Shown: in pieces, positions 34,543 to 43,952 of the stretch
Layout: the number at the start of each line of letters is the position of its first letter
Position numbering within the stretch: the first letter of the stretch is position 1
Source: Arcticibacter tournemirensis
GTDB lineage: Bacteria; Bacteroidota; Bacteroidia; Sphingobacteriales; Sphingobacteriaceae
Assembly: GCF_006716645.1 (NCBI RefSeq)
Contig: NZ_VFPL01000001.1
Span: 4,216,001 to 4,280,000 of the forward strand
Length of the DNA stretch: 64,000 nt
Direction of reading: 5' to 3'
Notes under the pieces: model-generated
What the model saw: the letters and a program-made list of their open reading frames with translations, nothing else
Databases searched by the model: none
Told to the model about the DNA's origin: nothing
Translations under genes and position numbers: made by a program

Positions 34543-35167
34543 AACGAGAGTCTATATTGTAGACGACCATCCGATCGTTCTGGAAGGAATAAAGAACTTC
34601 CTCCAGTCGAAAAGCGACGACATTGAGCTAAAGGGAGGATGTGGAACAGGAAAAGAAGCGATGGAGGCCTTACTTACCGAAGAGGTAGATGTGTTGCTGC
34701 TGGATATCAACCTGCCCGACATGAACGGGATTGATCTTTGCAAACTCATCAAACAGCAGCATCCCGACATTAATATTATCGCTATCAGCATTTATAACGA
34801 GCGAAGCATGATCACCAAGATGCTGCAAAACGGCGCTACCGGCTATATCCTGAAAAATGCATCAGCCGAAGAACTGTATACAGCAATCAAGACAGTGGTT
34901 AACAAATCCCTCTATTTTAGTACCGACGTTCAGCGCTCTCTTTTTGAAGCAGCCCTCGACGATCCGCTCGATTTGCCCCGCCTTACCAGAAGAGAAGAAG
35001 AAGTACTTCGTTGTATCGGCGAAGGAAAAACCACCAGCGAAATGGCCAGTCAGCTGTTTGTGAGCACTCATACCATCGAAACGCACCGGCGAAACCTGAT
35101 GCAGAAGTTCAATGTATCCAACTCAGCAGCATTGATCAGAATGGCAACGCAGTATAACCTACTTTAA
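34523..35167 (+). CDS. NarL/LuxR-family response regulator
   Basis: The 214-residue protein has a receiver domain with the acidic pair in IVDDHPIV and the phosphoacceptor aspartate in LLLDINLPDMNG (about residue 58). A LuxR-type helix-turn-helix closes it (LTRREEEVLRCIGEGKTTSE, then VSTHTIETHRRNLMQKF). It is the partner of the histidine kinase encoded just upstream. Targets are unknown; the divergent barrel-protein gene at 31895-32371 is one possibility by position. Confidence 0.93.
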   Translation: MLSKPLKTRVYIVDDHPIVLEGIKNFLQSKSDDIELKGGCGTGKEAMEALLTEEVDVLLLDINLPDMNGIDLCKLIKQQHPDINIIAISIYNERSMITKMLQNGATGYILKNASAEELYTAIKTVVNKSLYFSTDVQRSLFEAALDDPLDLPRLTRREEEVLRCIGEGKTTSEMASQLFVSTHTIETHRRNLMQKFNVSNSAALIRMATQYNLL

Positions 35168-35229
35168 AATGAGTGATGTTAAAGGTAAAATGACTTATGG
35201 TATTCTCGTAAAACAAGAATATCAGTTGT

Positions 35230-35276
35230 TTTATACTTAAAACTTACAACTTATTACGTATAACTTAACACTAGCT
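35230..35276. repeat. Low-complexity AACTTACAACTT-type string
   Basis: The gap between the response regulator and the MarR-GNAT gene contains TACTTAAAACTTACAACTTA and then TTACGTATAACTTAACACTAG. It resembles the repeats at 11006-11064 and ends in the same ACTAG. Confidence 0.35.
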
Positions 35277-36210
35277 CCATTTGAATATTACAGCGTTCGT
35301 ATGGGGTGGCACGGCCTGTAACTTTCTCAAATCCCAGCTTACGATACAAACTGATAGCCGGCTTCAGGATTGTATTACTTTCAAGATACAGTGCCCCCGC
35401 GCCTTTAGCTCTCGCACGCTCAATGGCTGCTCTGCCTAAAAGCCAGCCTATGTTTTTACCCTGTGCTTTCGGAGATACCGCCATTTTAGCCAGTTCATAA
35501 TCATATTGCAGGTCGTCCATTTTTAAAAGCGCACAGGTACCCAAAGGTTCGTCTTTGTATAGCGCAATAAATATCTCGCCTCCTTTATCCAATATATATT
35601 CTTTGGGATGATCCAGCGACCGGTAGTCGGCTTCTTCCATTTTAAAATAGGTGGAGATCCACTCCTCGTTAAGCTTCTTAAAAACTTCCGCATACTGGTC
35701 TTTGTAACCTACTATTTTCACGTTTGAACTTTCCCGCGATTTCTTCTGTTCCTGCACCCGCCGCAGCAAACTCTTCTGATCCAGTAAATACTCCCATTCT
35801 TCAATCGCCTTCCACAGATTATGCTGTGTATTGTTCAGAATATCTTCAATGGCATTGTTAACGTCCACGTACTGATCCTGTACCTTTTCAACTATTTCTT
35901 TCCCCTTTTTTGAAAGAGTTACCATATTTCTTCGTCCATCCTGCTTATCCTTCTTTTCTAGTACCACCCCCTTCTCAGACATTTCAGAAACTATTTTACT
36001 GACAGAAGCATGAGAGTGACCAATCTCTTTTGCGATTTCTGTAATAGTATTTTCGCCTCCCGACAATGTATGGAATACGGGGAACCATTTAGGATGCAGA
36101 TCGGCACCATACAGTTTATAAACTTCAGCGGCATCTTCTGTGATCTTGTCAGTTAACAACCGTAGCCTGCTTCCGATAGCCATTTTCCCTGTTTTCTTGT
36201 AGATTTCCAT
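35254..36210 (-). CDS. MarR-GNAT fusion: winged-helix regulator with acetyltransferase domain
   Basis: The 318-residue protein has an N-terminal MarR-type winged helix (about 30-150) with NTITEIAKEIGHSHASVSKI as recognition region and KKDKQDGRRNMVTLSKKG as wing. A C-terminal GNAT domain (about 165-318) contains KMAVSPKAQGKNIGWLLGRA, the acetyl-CoA-binding motif, and LYRKLGFEKV. Fused proteins of this kind occur in several phyla but their substrates are rarely known. Two TTACGTAA palindromes lie directly upstream and probably form its own operator. Confidence 0.88.
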   Translation of the reverse strand: MEIYKKTGKMAIGSRLRLLTDKITEDAAEVYKLYGADLHPKWFPVFHTLSGGENTITEIAKEIGHSHASVSKIVSEMSEKGVVLEKKDKQDGRRNMVTLSKKGKEIVEKVQDQYVDVNNAIEDILNNTQHNLWKAIEEWEYLLDQKSLLRRVQEQKKSRESSNVKIVGYKDQYAEVFKKLNEEWISTYFKMEEADYRSLDHPKEYILDKGGEIFIALYKDEPLGTCALLKMDDLQYDYELAKMAVSPKAQGKNIGWLLGRAAIERARAKGAGALYLESNTILKPAISLYRKLGFEKVTGRATPYERCNIQMELVLSYT

Positions 36211-36221
36211 GATGAAACTAA

Positions 36222-36241
36222 TTACGTAACTGATTACGTAA
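36222..36241. promoter_or_regulatory. Tandem TTACGTAA operator upstream of the MarR-GNAT gene
   Basis: Perfect 8-bp palindromes TTACGTAA occur at 36222-36229 and 36234-36241, centred 12 bp apart, about one helical turn. They begin 12 bp before the start codon. MarR-type dimers often bind such palindromes in their own promoters, so autoregulation is likely. Confidence 0.55.
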
Positions 36242-36335
36242 ATTTATAAAAACAGTCTTAATAAAAGAAACATAATCTGTCGGAAGAACGTCATAAACCT
36301 AAGTCCAACTTATCACTGCGTCTCTTAAACACCCA

Positions 36336-39032
36336 TTACGGTAGCTTAACTACCCGTAAATAATCTATATATGCATCGTTTTTATACGTCCCTGTAAAAG
36401 ACATATTGTTATCAAATCCTTTATTTTCAGGATTAAGAAGTAATTTAACTGAATGCTTGCCTTTAGGCAGTTCTTTTAATATTAATTGGTTAGACATAGT
36501 CCATTTATTCCAGCTACCAGAAGATTCCAGTATAAAAGTCCCTGCATCCTTGCCATCTATAAATACGGATCGAACAAAACAATAAACGTCATGCGGCCCC
36601 CTCCCGTTAGATCCAATCAATGAAAAGGAATAATTCCCGTTTTCTGCTAAATCAACAGTAAATTCAAGATTGGCAGGTTTGGCGGCAAAGTCGACAACGT
36701 ATCCTTTTCCAGAATATCCTCTTGCGGTATCAGCTGTGTTAGTAAGATACTTCCCTTCTTCAGATTCAATTCTTATTACTGTTGAGGAATAAAGTATGGG
36801 ATTGGATAAATCTGACTCTAATCCGTTATCATTTACCGCACTAACAGAATAATATCCTTCAGGCTTATTTGCTAAACTATAAGGCGAAGTTGCATCCTCT
36901 TTACTATTATTTCCATATATTTTATACCGGAGTCCAGGCTTGGAGTGCCATATCAGCCGACCCTTTTCCAAATTTAATACAGGCTCATCCGGTGCCCAGC
37001 ATTTGCCTGGGCCGGCCTGCACTAAATTAATCTTTCTATTATCATTATTATCAGGCGATACTTCTATTTCAATAGTAAACTTCCCCTTAGCACTTGCAGG
37101 AAATTCAAATGGCAAAGATTGAACTTTTCCATTCACTCTGATGTTCTTCACCAAACTTCCCGTTCCTGTCAGTTTAATATCAAGCACACTATTTCTGTAT
37201 TTGAAATTTTTCAGATTTAGTTCTCCCTTTACTAGATCAGAGGGGACAACAGGTGAAAACAATAAGCCCGTTTCTGTCATTTCCATACCAAATAGTACCC
37301 GGTAGACCATACTTATATAGGAAGCTACAGACCACAGCTGACGATCGGAATTTAACGCAGTATTGCGATCATAGCCAGTATCATAGGTCATATTTTCTTT
37401 ATGTGTCAGAAACATCGCTCCCTGGCGAATCTGTGATTTCATGATATGACTTACCGCCGCTAAATTCTTAACACGTTTGGCAGCATATAAATAGGGAGTT
37501 TCCCAAACAGTCCACACGCTCTTGTTGTGATAAGCGAAGTCATCGGCAATGGTCGGATAAATAACAGCTCCGCCATAAGGATAAAGCGGATAATTTTCTA
37601 CAATACCCGATACCTGTTTTAAAGATGCTGCTCCAAGACAAGCAGCAAGCCCGTTCGACATAATATCAACCCGGGAGGATGGTTGATAATTCATAAACTG
37701 GGGATACAAATACGAATAATATAGTCCCTTTTTCTCGTCCCAAAAATGATCATTGATACCTTTCTTAACCTTCTTATAATACCATTCCCAAACATCTATC
37801 TCTTCATTCTTCTTGTTCAACAACTTTCCCGAGCGGGCAAGAAAATCATACAGGAACAAATGCAGCGCGTTTGTTCCTGACGAGAAAGACTCACCTATAT
37901 TTTCATTAGAGAACCAGTTGGGGTAAGTATGGGTTCTCCAGTCCATGGAACAGGTTTCACCTCTGAACAAATTAACGGTTTTATCAAAAGTTACATGAAT
38001 ATCCTTTATTGCCGTATAACTCAAGCCTTCGTAAGCTTCTGCGAGCCAAGCCTTATCGCCGGTTACTAAATAGTATTCCCACGCTGCCATTGCCCAAACA
38101 ACGCGATCAGTTGAAATAGGCCATGATCCTCCTGTTCCTGTATCCTGTAATGCCTCTTTAGGTTTCTTTAAAGTTTGCTTTCTAAGCGTCCTTCTTGATA
38201 TATCCTTCTGAATCCATGAAAATGCAAAATAAATACTATATACAGCATCACGTGTCCAGGTATCCGGCCATAAAGCGCCGGCCATAAAGGTAGAATCAGA
38301 GCGAATATCTAATTGCATTTCTTCCAGTGCCATGTTATAAAGGGCCACCATCATAGTATTATTTTCAGCTGTAAACTGTGGAAATAAGCCGATATTTTCT
38401 TTTAACTTCCATTGACCACCTTTCTCATGATAGTCCGATTGAATGCTGGTTATTGAAACAGCCTTCGACTCCCTTAAACCGAGAAAAGAGGCTTCAACTA
38501 CGCTGTCTGGGAAAATGGCAAATGGCAGCAGAGATCCTTTCTCTCTTACGAGCGTCCAATGCGAACGGTAGTTGGTATTTCTGTCAGTTTTATTCAATCC
38601 GGCTCCTGATCCAATCTGTGTTAATAATTCACCCTCTTTTTCCGAAAAGTTTGATAAGGTATACCAACTGCAATTTGCCATTTGTCTGATACCAAAACCT
38701 TTAAACAACCAAATAGCTCTTTCAGGCTTAACATTACTGGACAAGTTTGCACAAACTACCCGGCCACCGGCACCCGAAAGAAGGTAGTGGCCCGTCCTTT
38801 TATTACGAATTTTAACATTCTCAGATTCCGTGGATTCAGAAATCCAGAGATACCTGTCATCAGAAGGAGCTTTTCCAAATCTAAGAACTCCCTTATCCTC
38901 ATAAATGTATTCCCCGGTCTGCCTGCATTGCAAACTCCATTCGGAATAGACCTTTGATATTTGCGCATTTACTGACTTCTCGTGGCTTATTAAAAACAAT
39001 ACTATGCTGAGACAAACTAATTTTTTTTTCAC
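36336..39032 (-). CDS. Secreted (alpha/alpha)6-barrel glycosidase-like protein with lectin and CBM-like ends
   Basis: The 898-residue protein starts at a GTG with a signal peptide ending VNAQ (residue 24). Residues 25-165 resemble a beta-trefoil lectin with internal repeats. From about 215 to 650 lies a six-hairpin glycosidase-like domain, with LWPDTWTRDAVYSIYFAF near residue 255, CSMDWRTHTYPNWF and SVWTVWETPYLYAAK. The last 130 residues look like a CBM35-type module (IRIESEEGKYL, ending YIDYLRVVKLP). The exact GH family is unclear; related barrels include glycogen-debranching-like and GH63-type enzymes. It is the last gene of the locus operon. Confidence 0.7.
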   Translation of the reverse strand: MKKKLVCLSIVLFLISHEKSVNAQISKVYSEWSLQCRQTGEYIYEDKGVLRFGKAPSDDRYLWISESTESENVKIRNKRTGHYLLSGAGGRVVCANLSSNVKPERAIWLFKGFGIRQMANCSWYTLSNFSEKEGELLTQIGSGAGLNKTDRNTNYRSHWTLVREKGSLLPFAIFPDSVVEASFLGLRESKAVSITSIQSDYHEKGGQWKLKENIGLFPQFTAENNTMMVALYNMALEEMQLDIRSDSTFMAGALWPDTWTRDAVYSIYFAFSWIQKDISRRTLRKQTLKKPKEALQDTGTGGSWPISTDRVVWAMAAWEYYLVTGDKAWLAEAYEGLSYTAIKDIHVTFDKTVNLFRGETCSMDWRTHTYPNWFSNENIGESFSSGTNALHLFLYDFLARSGKLLNKKNEEIDVWEWYYKKVKKGINDHFWDEKKGLYYSYLYPQFMNYQPSSRVDIMSNGLAACLGAASLKQVSGIVENYPLYPYGGAVIYPTIADDFAYHNKSVWTVWETPYLYAAKRVKNLAAVSHIMKSQIRQGAMFLTHKENMTYDTGYDRNTALNSDRQLWSVASYISMVYRVLFGMEMTETGLLFSPVVPSDLVKGELNLKNFKYRNSVLDIKLTGTGSLVKNIRVNGKVQSLPFEFPASAKGKFTIEIEVSPDNNDNRKINLVQAGPGKCWAPDEPVLNLEKGRLIWHSKPGLRYKIYGNNSKEDATSPYSLANKPEGYYSVSAVNDNGLESDLSNPILYSSTVIRIESEEGKYLTNTADTARGYSGKGYVVDFAAKPANLEFTVDLAENGNYSFSLIGSNGRGPHDVYCFVRSVFIDGKDAGTFILESSGSWNKWTMSNQLILKELPKGKHSVKLLLNPENKGFDNNMSFTGTYKNDAYIDYLRVVKLP

Positions 39033-39061
39033 GTCAGATTATAACTAATGGTTACAGTTAT

Positions 39062-40411
39062 TTAAACACCGCTACTTATAAATTCACTCTCTATTTGTTC
39101 CAATGATTTACCTTTTGTTTCGGGGATCCATTTTATAACAAACAAAAACGTTAGCACGCAAAAGCCGGTAAAAACGGCAAACATCCAGGTCGTTCCCAGT
39201 TCTGCTCTTATAACGGGGGCAAACTGAATCGTCAGGAAACAGCATAACCAGCAAATCGCTGTAGAAAACGACATTGCCACTCCCCTTATCCTGGATGGAT
39301 ATATTTCAGAAATAACCACCCACATAACTGGAGCTAATGATGCTGCAAAAAACGACACATATGTCAGAAGCGCGATTAGTACGCTGAATGCGTTTTGAGA
39401 TGGCTTTGAAAACTCGTAAGTGAGATACCCCAGCGAGACTGCCATACCGGCAGCGCCCCATAATAACAACGTTTTACGGCCTTGTGAATCTATTAACCAT
39501 AAAGCAACAATAGTCATCAGGAAATTAATCAGGCCGAGAATTACCGACTGGAACATAGCTCCCTCTTTCATAGAACCTGCAGCCTGAAATATATCTGGCG
39601 CGTAAATCAGAACAGCATTCACTCCGGTGATTTGTTGCGCAGCAGCCAGAACTGTCGCTATCAAAACAACCCTCCCCGTTTTTCCTTTAAATAATTCTGT
39701 TAAGGAAACTCTTTCCTTGTCCTTCTCCTGATTAAGAGAAAATTCAATTGCCGGCAAATCTTCTTTTACTGACGTTTCTCCGCCAACTTTGAGAAGGACC
39801 AGGAGCGCATTGTCTTTTTTACCCTTGGCCAACAGCCACCTTGGGCTTTCGGGAAAAGACATGAACAATAAGATTAGAAATATAAGTCCGAAAACAGCCG
39901 GGATGCCAAGCATATACCGCCAACTATCATTACCAAGGCCTATCAGAAAATAATCAAAGACGTAAGCAAGAAGTATTCCTATTGTTATGGCAAATTGATT
40001 GAGAGAAACCATTGTTCCTCTGCTTTTAGCCGGTGATATTTCTGAAATATACATAGGAGCAATAACAGACGTAATTCCAACTGCTATTCCTGATAAAACC
40101 CGACCGGCATCGAGGAAAAAAATATTTGTCGTAAATGCACATACCAATGCCGACAATGTGTAAAGGACAGCTGAAGCTACCATTACTTTTTTTCTTCCAT
40201 ACAAATCTGCAAATCTGCCTGAAAACAACGCTCCAACTAAAGCTCCTATTGTAAGCAATGCAGCCACCGTGCCTAATGCAGAGTCGGTAAGACCGAACTC
40301 ACTTTTTATCATAGCGTTTGCTCCTGAAATGCCGGCAATATTAAGTCCAAACAAGAACCCTCCATTAATCGCGACAAACGTAATCCAGTATAAGTATTTT
40401 TTACTTGTCAT
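39062..40411 (-). CDS. MFS sugar porter (XylE/GalP-like)
   Basis: The 449-residue protein has twelve predicted membrane helices and the sugar-porter signatures: GRFADLYGRKKVM near residue 65, FPESPRWLLAKGK near residue 190, QQITGVNAVLIYAPDIF in helix 7 and a closing WIPETKGKSLEQIE. It should carry a hexose or pentose into the cytoplasm with protons. It lies in the operon between the sugar isomerase genes and a glycosidase, 29 bp from each neighbour, so it probably imports the sugar released in the periplasm. Confidence 0.93.
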   Translation of the reverse strand: MTSKKYLYWITFVAINGGFLFGLNIAGISGANAMIKSEFGLTDSALGTVAALLTIGALVGALFSGRFADLYGRKKVMVASAVLYTLSALVCAFTTNIFFLDAGRVLSGIAVGITSVIAPMYISEISPAKSRGTMVSLNQFAITIGILLAYVFDYFLIGLGNDSWRYMLGIPAVFGLIFLILLFMSFPESPRWLLAKGKKDNALLVLLKVGGETSVKEDLPAIEFSLNQEKDKERVSLTELFKGKTGRVVLIATVLAAAQQITGVNAVLIYAPDIFQAAGSMKEGAMFQSVILGLINFLMTIVALWLIDSQGRKTLLLWGAAGMAVSLGYLTYEFSKPSQNAFSVLIALLTYVSFFAASLAPVMWVVISEIYPSRIRGVAMSFSTAICWLCCFLTIQFAPVIRAELGTTWMFAVFTGFCVLTFLFVIKWIPETKGKSLEQIESEFISSGV

Positions 40412-40440
40412 TGGTTATTGATTTTTAAATGTACAATAAT

Positions 40441-41232
40441 TCAGGGTTCAAAATTATCCCATAGTCCTGCCTTTAATTGTGGTTTTGGAACATAAAGAAA
40501 GGTTTCCGGCTCCTCTTCAAAGATAGTGTATATCGGTTTGCCAGGCTGAATACCTAATCCTTCATACCTGTTCGGCGATTTACAGATGAGTTCAGACCTT
40601 TTATACGTTTGATTCGCCCTCCATTGAATTTCATTCTGTTCACTAAATGCCGGAAACCAGGCTATTCCTTTATGCCTTTTGATTCCATCATATACAAACC
40701 CGTAATCTCTGTCGCACCAGGCTCCGAAGGTAAGCGGACTTTCCGGATTTGCACTAATGGTAGCATGAGCCCAATCCGGCGGGACTATTACAACATCTCC
40801 AGGTTTAGCAAATACGGCAAAGCATCTCCCGGGATTGTCCTCGTCGTACTCCTGCATATAAATTACTGCTTCTCCCTCCCATATTTCGTAGATTTCAGGA
40901 GTAGACCAACCGCTATAGGAAGATATCTTATGTACGTGGCCCTGACTTCTAACCGGCTCCTCCCCTAACTTTCCTGCAGCATAGGTTACCACACCAAAAA
41001 GAAGATGCAAGTCCTTTAATAATTGTCGATGGACGGTTTTACCTACGTCCATTGCAATTGCATAAACTATTTCCGGCCCTTCACACCGGGGGTTTAGTAA
41101 ACTTTTACGAATGTCATCCAATCTTCTGTATTCTACTTCCGGACCGAAGACACCTTCTCCATACAAAAACCCCATCGGATTACTTATCGAATGGATAGCG
41201 AAACCTGGATTAAAACTATCTGATTTATGCAT
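40441..41232 (-). CDS. Cupin-type phosphoglucose isomerase-like protein (first copy)
   Basis: The 263-residue protein matches the cupin PGI family (GPI, PF06560), metal enzymes that interconvert glucose- and fructose-6-phosphate. The metal-binding cupin motif is QGHVHKISS with GWSTPEIYEIWEGEAVIYMQ, and a second histidine occurs in VPPDWAHATI. I start at MHKSDSFNPGF, which gives an 8-base overlap with the upstream isomerase gene; an earlier ATG at 41286 would overlap by 62 bases. A second, smaller member lies at 43953-44507. Its substrate may not be glucose-6-phosphate. Confidence 0.8.
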   Translation of the reverse strand: MHKSDSFNPGFAIHSISNPMGFLYGEGVFGPEVEYRRLDDIRKSLLNPRCEGPEIVYAIAMDVGKTVHRQLLKDLHLLFGVVTYAAGKLGEEPVRSQGHVHKISSYSGWSTPEIYEIWEGEAVIYMQEYDEDNPGRCFAVFAKPGDVVIVPPDWAHATISANPESPLTFGAWCDRDYGFVYDGIKRHKGIAWFPAFSEQNEIQWRANQTYKRSELICKSPNRYEGLGIQPGKPIYTIFEEEPETFLYVPKPQLKAGLWDNFEP

Positions 41233-42988
41233 TGGTTCGTACAAAAGCTTTAAGTGTTGCACATTGTTGTCCTTCCGATTCTCCATAAGGCCTTATGGTA
41301 TATTCGCCTACCCTCGCAGGGACAATAAAGGTTTCAGCATAATGTATTACAAAAGGATCAAACGAATGAGAAGGGCTTTCTACTATCACTTCCCTTCCTT
41401 CCACCAGATTCAGCACGTTTACACATCCGTTAGTGTTATGCAATACAGCATTAGTGAACCAGTGTCGCCGAGTTTCAATAAATTCCTGCTCATGAAGGCC
41501 TGTACGTTCTTCTATCCACCCGTCACCTTCTGACATTTTTGTTACACGGGAAATAAGTTCCTTTTTCACCCATTGCTCCGTTCTGTCCCATTGTATCACT
41601 TTACTGCCATGATCTATATTTATAGGACGGGGTTTTCCGTCGAGACCCGGCCTGCCCCAATCCCAAAGTTTAAATGTAAAAATATAAGGCGTAGCACTGA
41701 TTTCCAGCACCATTGACTCTGCGCCCGAACAATGAACTGTGCCTGCAGGAATAAGTACATGGTCATGCTTTTTTACAGAATATTTACCCACATATTTTTC
41801 AGTCGGAAACATGCCTGTCTTTTGAGATTCTTTAAGATCATTAATCATTTCAACCGGATTAATGTCTTCTTTAAACCCAAGATATACAACAGCTTCCTCT
41901 TTCGCATCCAGTAAATAGTAACTTTCGTCCTGCGTGTAATTCATCCCAAATTTATCCTGGATATACTCGGTTAAAGGATGAACCTGTAAACTCAGGTTAC
42001 CACCCGCCATGGTATCCAGAAAATCAAAGCGGATGGGAAACTCATCTCCAAAGCGGCCATATACCGGGATGCCCAGCAATTCTTTCGGATGGGCAAAAAC
42101 AAGATTTATAGAAGGTATTTCAAATTTTACATCTCCCAGTCCTAACAGAAGACTGTTTTCTTCGGGAACACAGTCGAAGCACCAGGCATAGTTCAATGCT
42201 CCTTTGTCCAGATCACAAATCTCTTTCATCCATTGGCCTCCCCATGGACCGGGATCAAAAAAAGGGACTACCCTAAACGGGCGCCTCGTAGCCTCGCGCA
42301 GCCCTGCCGTTATAGCTTCAGCAGAAGCCATCTTAGGTTCATCCGGCACATTTGTGTCAAGAACATAATCCCATTTCTTCATGAGTCGTTTCTTAAACCT
42401 GTCGCAAATACGCCAATCAACAAAGAAACCACGTTTATATTGAAGGGAAGCCTTTTCTTGGCAATTATTAACTCCTATATTGCTTACCTCGTTCCGACGG
42501 AACCGCATTTGTATTTCCCATCGGGCCATATCGGCATAAATCAGCACATCATACTCCGGCTGTAGATAGGCTGCCCCAACGCCATAAATAACTATAGTGC
42601 CTCCCGTTATTTCCGATATTGCTTTTCTTAATTCATAAACCTTCGCAGCATCAAAATAACTGTCTATATCATACCTGGTTATATACCCAAATATTTCGTC
42701 ATCTGTTATGTCTTCCCGAAGCTTCCTGTTCAATTCTGATTCATTTAACATAGCATCTGCCGATCGTATAAAGGTCACCGGGCCCATACCCTGTATAATT
42801 CCAGTCTCAATTTCGTTATCTAAAACCCCCTGATAACATTCTATAACCACTATTTTTCGTGTCGATCGTACACTGTCGATCTTCTTTCTGATCTCATTAC
42901 TTATATTTTGCCACCCGGTCCAGCATCGTGCTTTTTCGGAGGGAACAGGAATTACCGGATATTTGTCGTAATTTGAAGTTCTTGCCAT
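41225..42988 (-). CDS. Class I phosphomannose isomerase with a kinase-like N-terminal domain
   Basis: The 587-residue protein has two parts. Residues 1-210 resemble a nucleoside/uridine-kinase-like domain (KIVVIECYQGVLDNEIETGI), but the P-loop GxxxxGKS is missing, so ATP use is doubtful. Residues 225-587 are a class I mannose-6-phosphate isomerase: PFFDPGPWGGQWMKEI, the zinc ligands in LQVHPLTEYIQ and PAGTVHCSG, and ISATPYIFTFKLWDWGRPG. Class I enzymes interconvert mannose- and fructose-6-phosphate. It begins on the ROK gene stop (TAATG) and overlaps the next gene by 8 bases, so translation is coupled. Confidence 0.85.
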   Translation of the reverse strand: MARTSNYDKYPVIPVPSEKARCWTGWQNISNEIRKKIDSVRSTRKIVVIECYQGVLDNEIETGIIQGMGPVTFIRSADAMLNESELNRKLREDITDDEIFGYITRYDIDSYFDAAKVYELRKAISEITGGTIVIYGVGAAYLQPEYDVLIYADMARWEIQMRFRRNEVSNIGVNNCQEKASLQYKRGFFVDWRICDRFKKRLMKKWDYVLDTNVPDEPKMASAEAITAGLREATRRPFRVVPFFDPGPWGGQWMKEICDLDKGALNYAWCFDCVPEENSLLLGLGDVKFEIPSINLVFAHPKELLGIPVYGRFGDEFPIRFDFLDTMAGGNLSLQVHPLTEYIQDKFGMNYTQDESYYLLDAKEEAVVYLGFKEDINPVEMINDLKESQKTGMFPTEKYVGKYSVKKHDHVLIPAGTVHCSGAESMVLEISATPYIFTFKLWDWGRPGLDGKPRPINIDHGSKVIQWDRTEQWVKKELISRVTKMSEGDGWIEERTGLHEQEFIETRRHWFTNAVLHNTNGCVNVLNLVEGREVIVESPSHSFDPFVIHYAETFIVPARVGEYTIRPYGESEGQQCATLKAFVRTNA

Positions 42989-43947
42989 TAGTTAATTTCC
43001 CCCATTTTTAAGCGTTTTAATAAACTATACTGAATACCCAAAAGGGCGGCGCTGTCCTCCAGTCGAGAAGCTACAATATCAACTTTCCCAGATGGACACC
43101 AGGCTAATCTGTCTACCCGATCCTTAATATAGGGGATGATCAGATCCTTGCTCTTCATAATCCCTCCGCCAAGAACAATTATGTTCGGGTCGTACGCGTG
43201 TATATAGGTAACGATCGCGGCGGCCCAGATATCCATGCAATTGTTCCGAACAGTTATCGCATCAGTCTCGCCCTCACTTGCCAGAGAAAAGATTTTCTTG
43301 AAGTCGTACTGTACCGCTCTTTCTCTAAATTCTGGTGACAGTGCATCATTTTCAGAAATGATCTGCGGAAGGAACGATGAAGACGCCAACGCTTCCACGC
43401 ATCCTATATTTCCACAAGAACATCTTCTCGCTTTATAATCCACAACAAAATGGCCACCTAAAGAACCTGCCTGGAAATGCTCGCCATACAATAACGAATC
43501 ATCCATGATCACGCCAGTACCTATACCGGTTCCGATCGTAACCATCACTACATTTTTATGTCCGCAGGCTGCACCGTACTTCCACTCCCCAACAACGGCC
43601 AGCCGGGCATCGTTGTCCATAAAGAACGGCACTCTCCAGTTATTCTCAACCCACTCATTGAAATCCAGATCTCGTGCATCATCGTATTTCTTATTGGTTG
43701 AAATGATGGTATTATTTATCGGATTTACCAGCCCGGGAAAGGCCAATCCAACACCAGACAGTTCGTTCTGAGCGACATTTTCTTTAAACAACAGATCGTT
43801 TATCGCACTTTTAATAAGGGGCAGATTAGGTCTGACTCCACGCTCTGAAAAAGCCTCAAGCAGGGTAAAACCCGCAATCTTTCCATCACGTATCAAGCCC
43901 ACTTTCACTACTGTACCTCCTAAGTCTATGGCTATACTATACATCAT
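42988..43947 (-). CDS. ROK-family sugar kinase
   Basis: The 319-residue protein has the ATP-binding IAIDLGGTVVKVGLI at its N-terminus and MVTIGTGIGTGVIMDD (about 135-150). The zinc-binding ROK motif reads CSCGNIGCVEALAS near residue 172, preceded by the histidine of GGHFVVDYKARR. Catalytic aspartate lies in FMDNDARLAVVGEW. Members phosphorylate glucose, mannose, fructose, allose or amino sugars. There is no N-terminal DNA-binding domain, so it is an enzyme and not a ROK repressor. It sits between two isomerase genes with minimal spacing. Confidence 0.9.
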   Translation of the reverse strand: MMYSIAIDLGGTVVKVGLIRDGKIAGFTLLEAFSERGVRPNLPLIKSAINDLLFKENVAQNELSGVGLAFPGLVNPINNTIISTNKKYDDARDLDFNEWVENNWRVPFFMDNDARLAVVGEWKYGAACGHKNVVMVTIGTGIGTGVIMDDSLLYGEHFQAGSLGGHFVVDYKARRCSCGNIGCVEALASSSFLPQIISENDALSPEFRERAVQYDFKKIFSLASEGETDAITVRNNCMDIWAAAIVTYIHAYDPNIIVLGGGIMKSKDLIIPYIKDRVDRLAWCPSGKVDIVASRLEDSAALLGIQYSLLKRLKMGEIN

Positions 43948-43952
43948 TCTGC

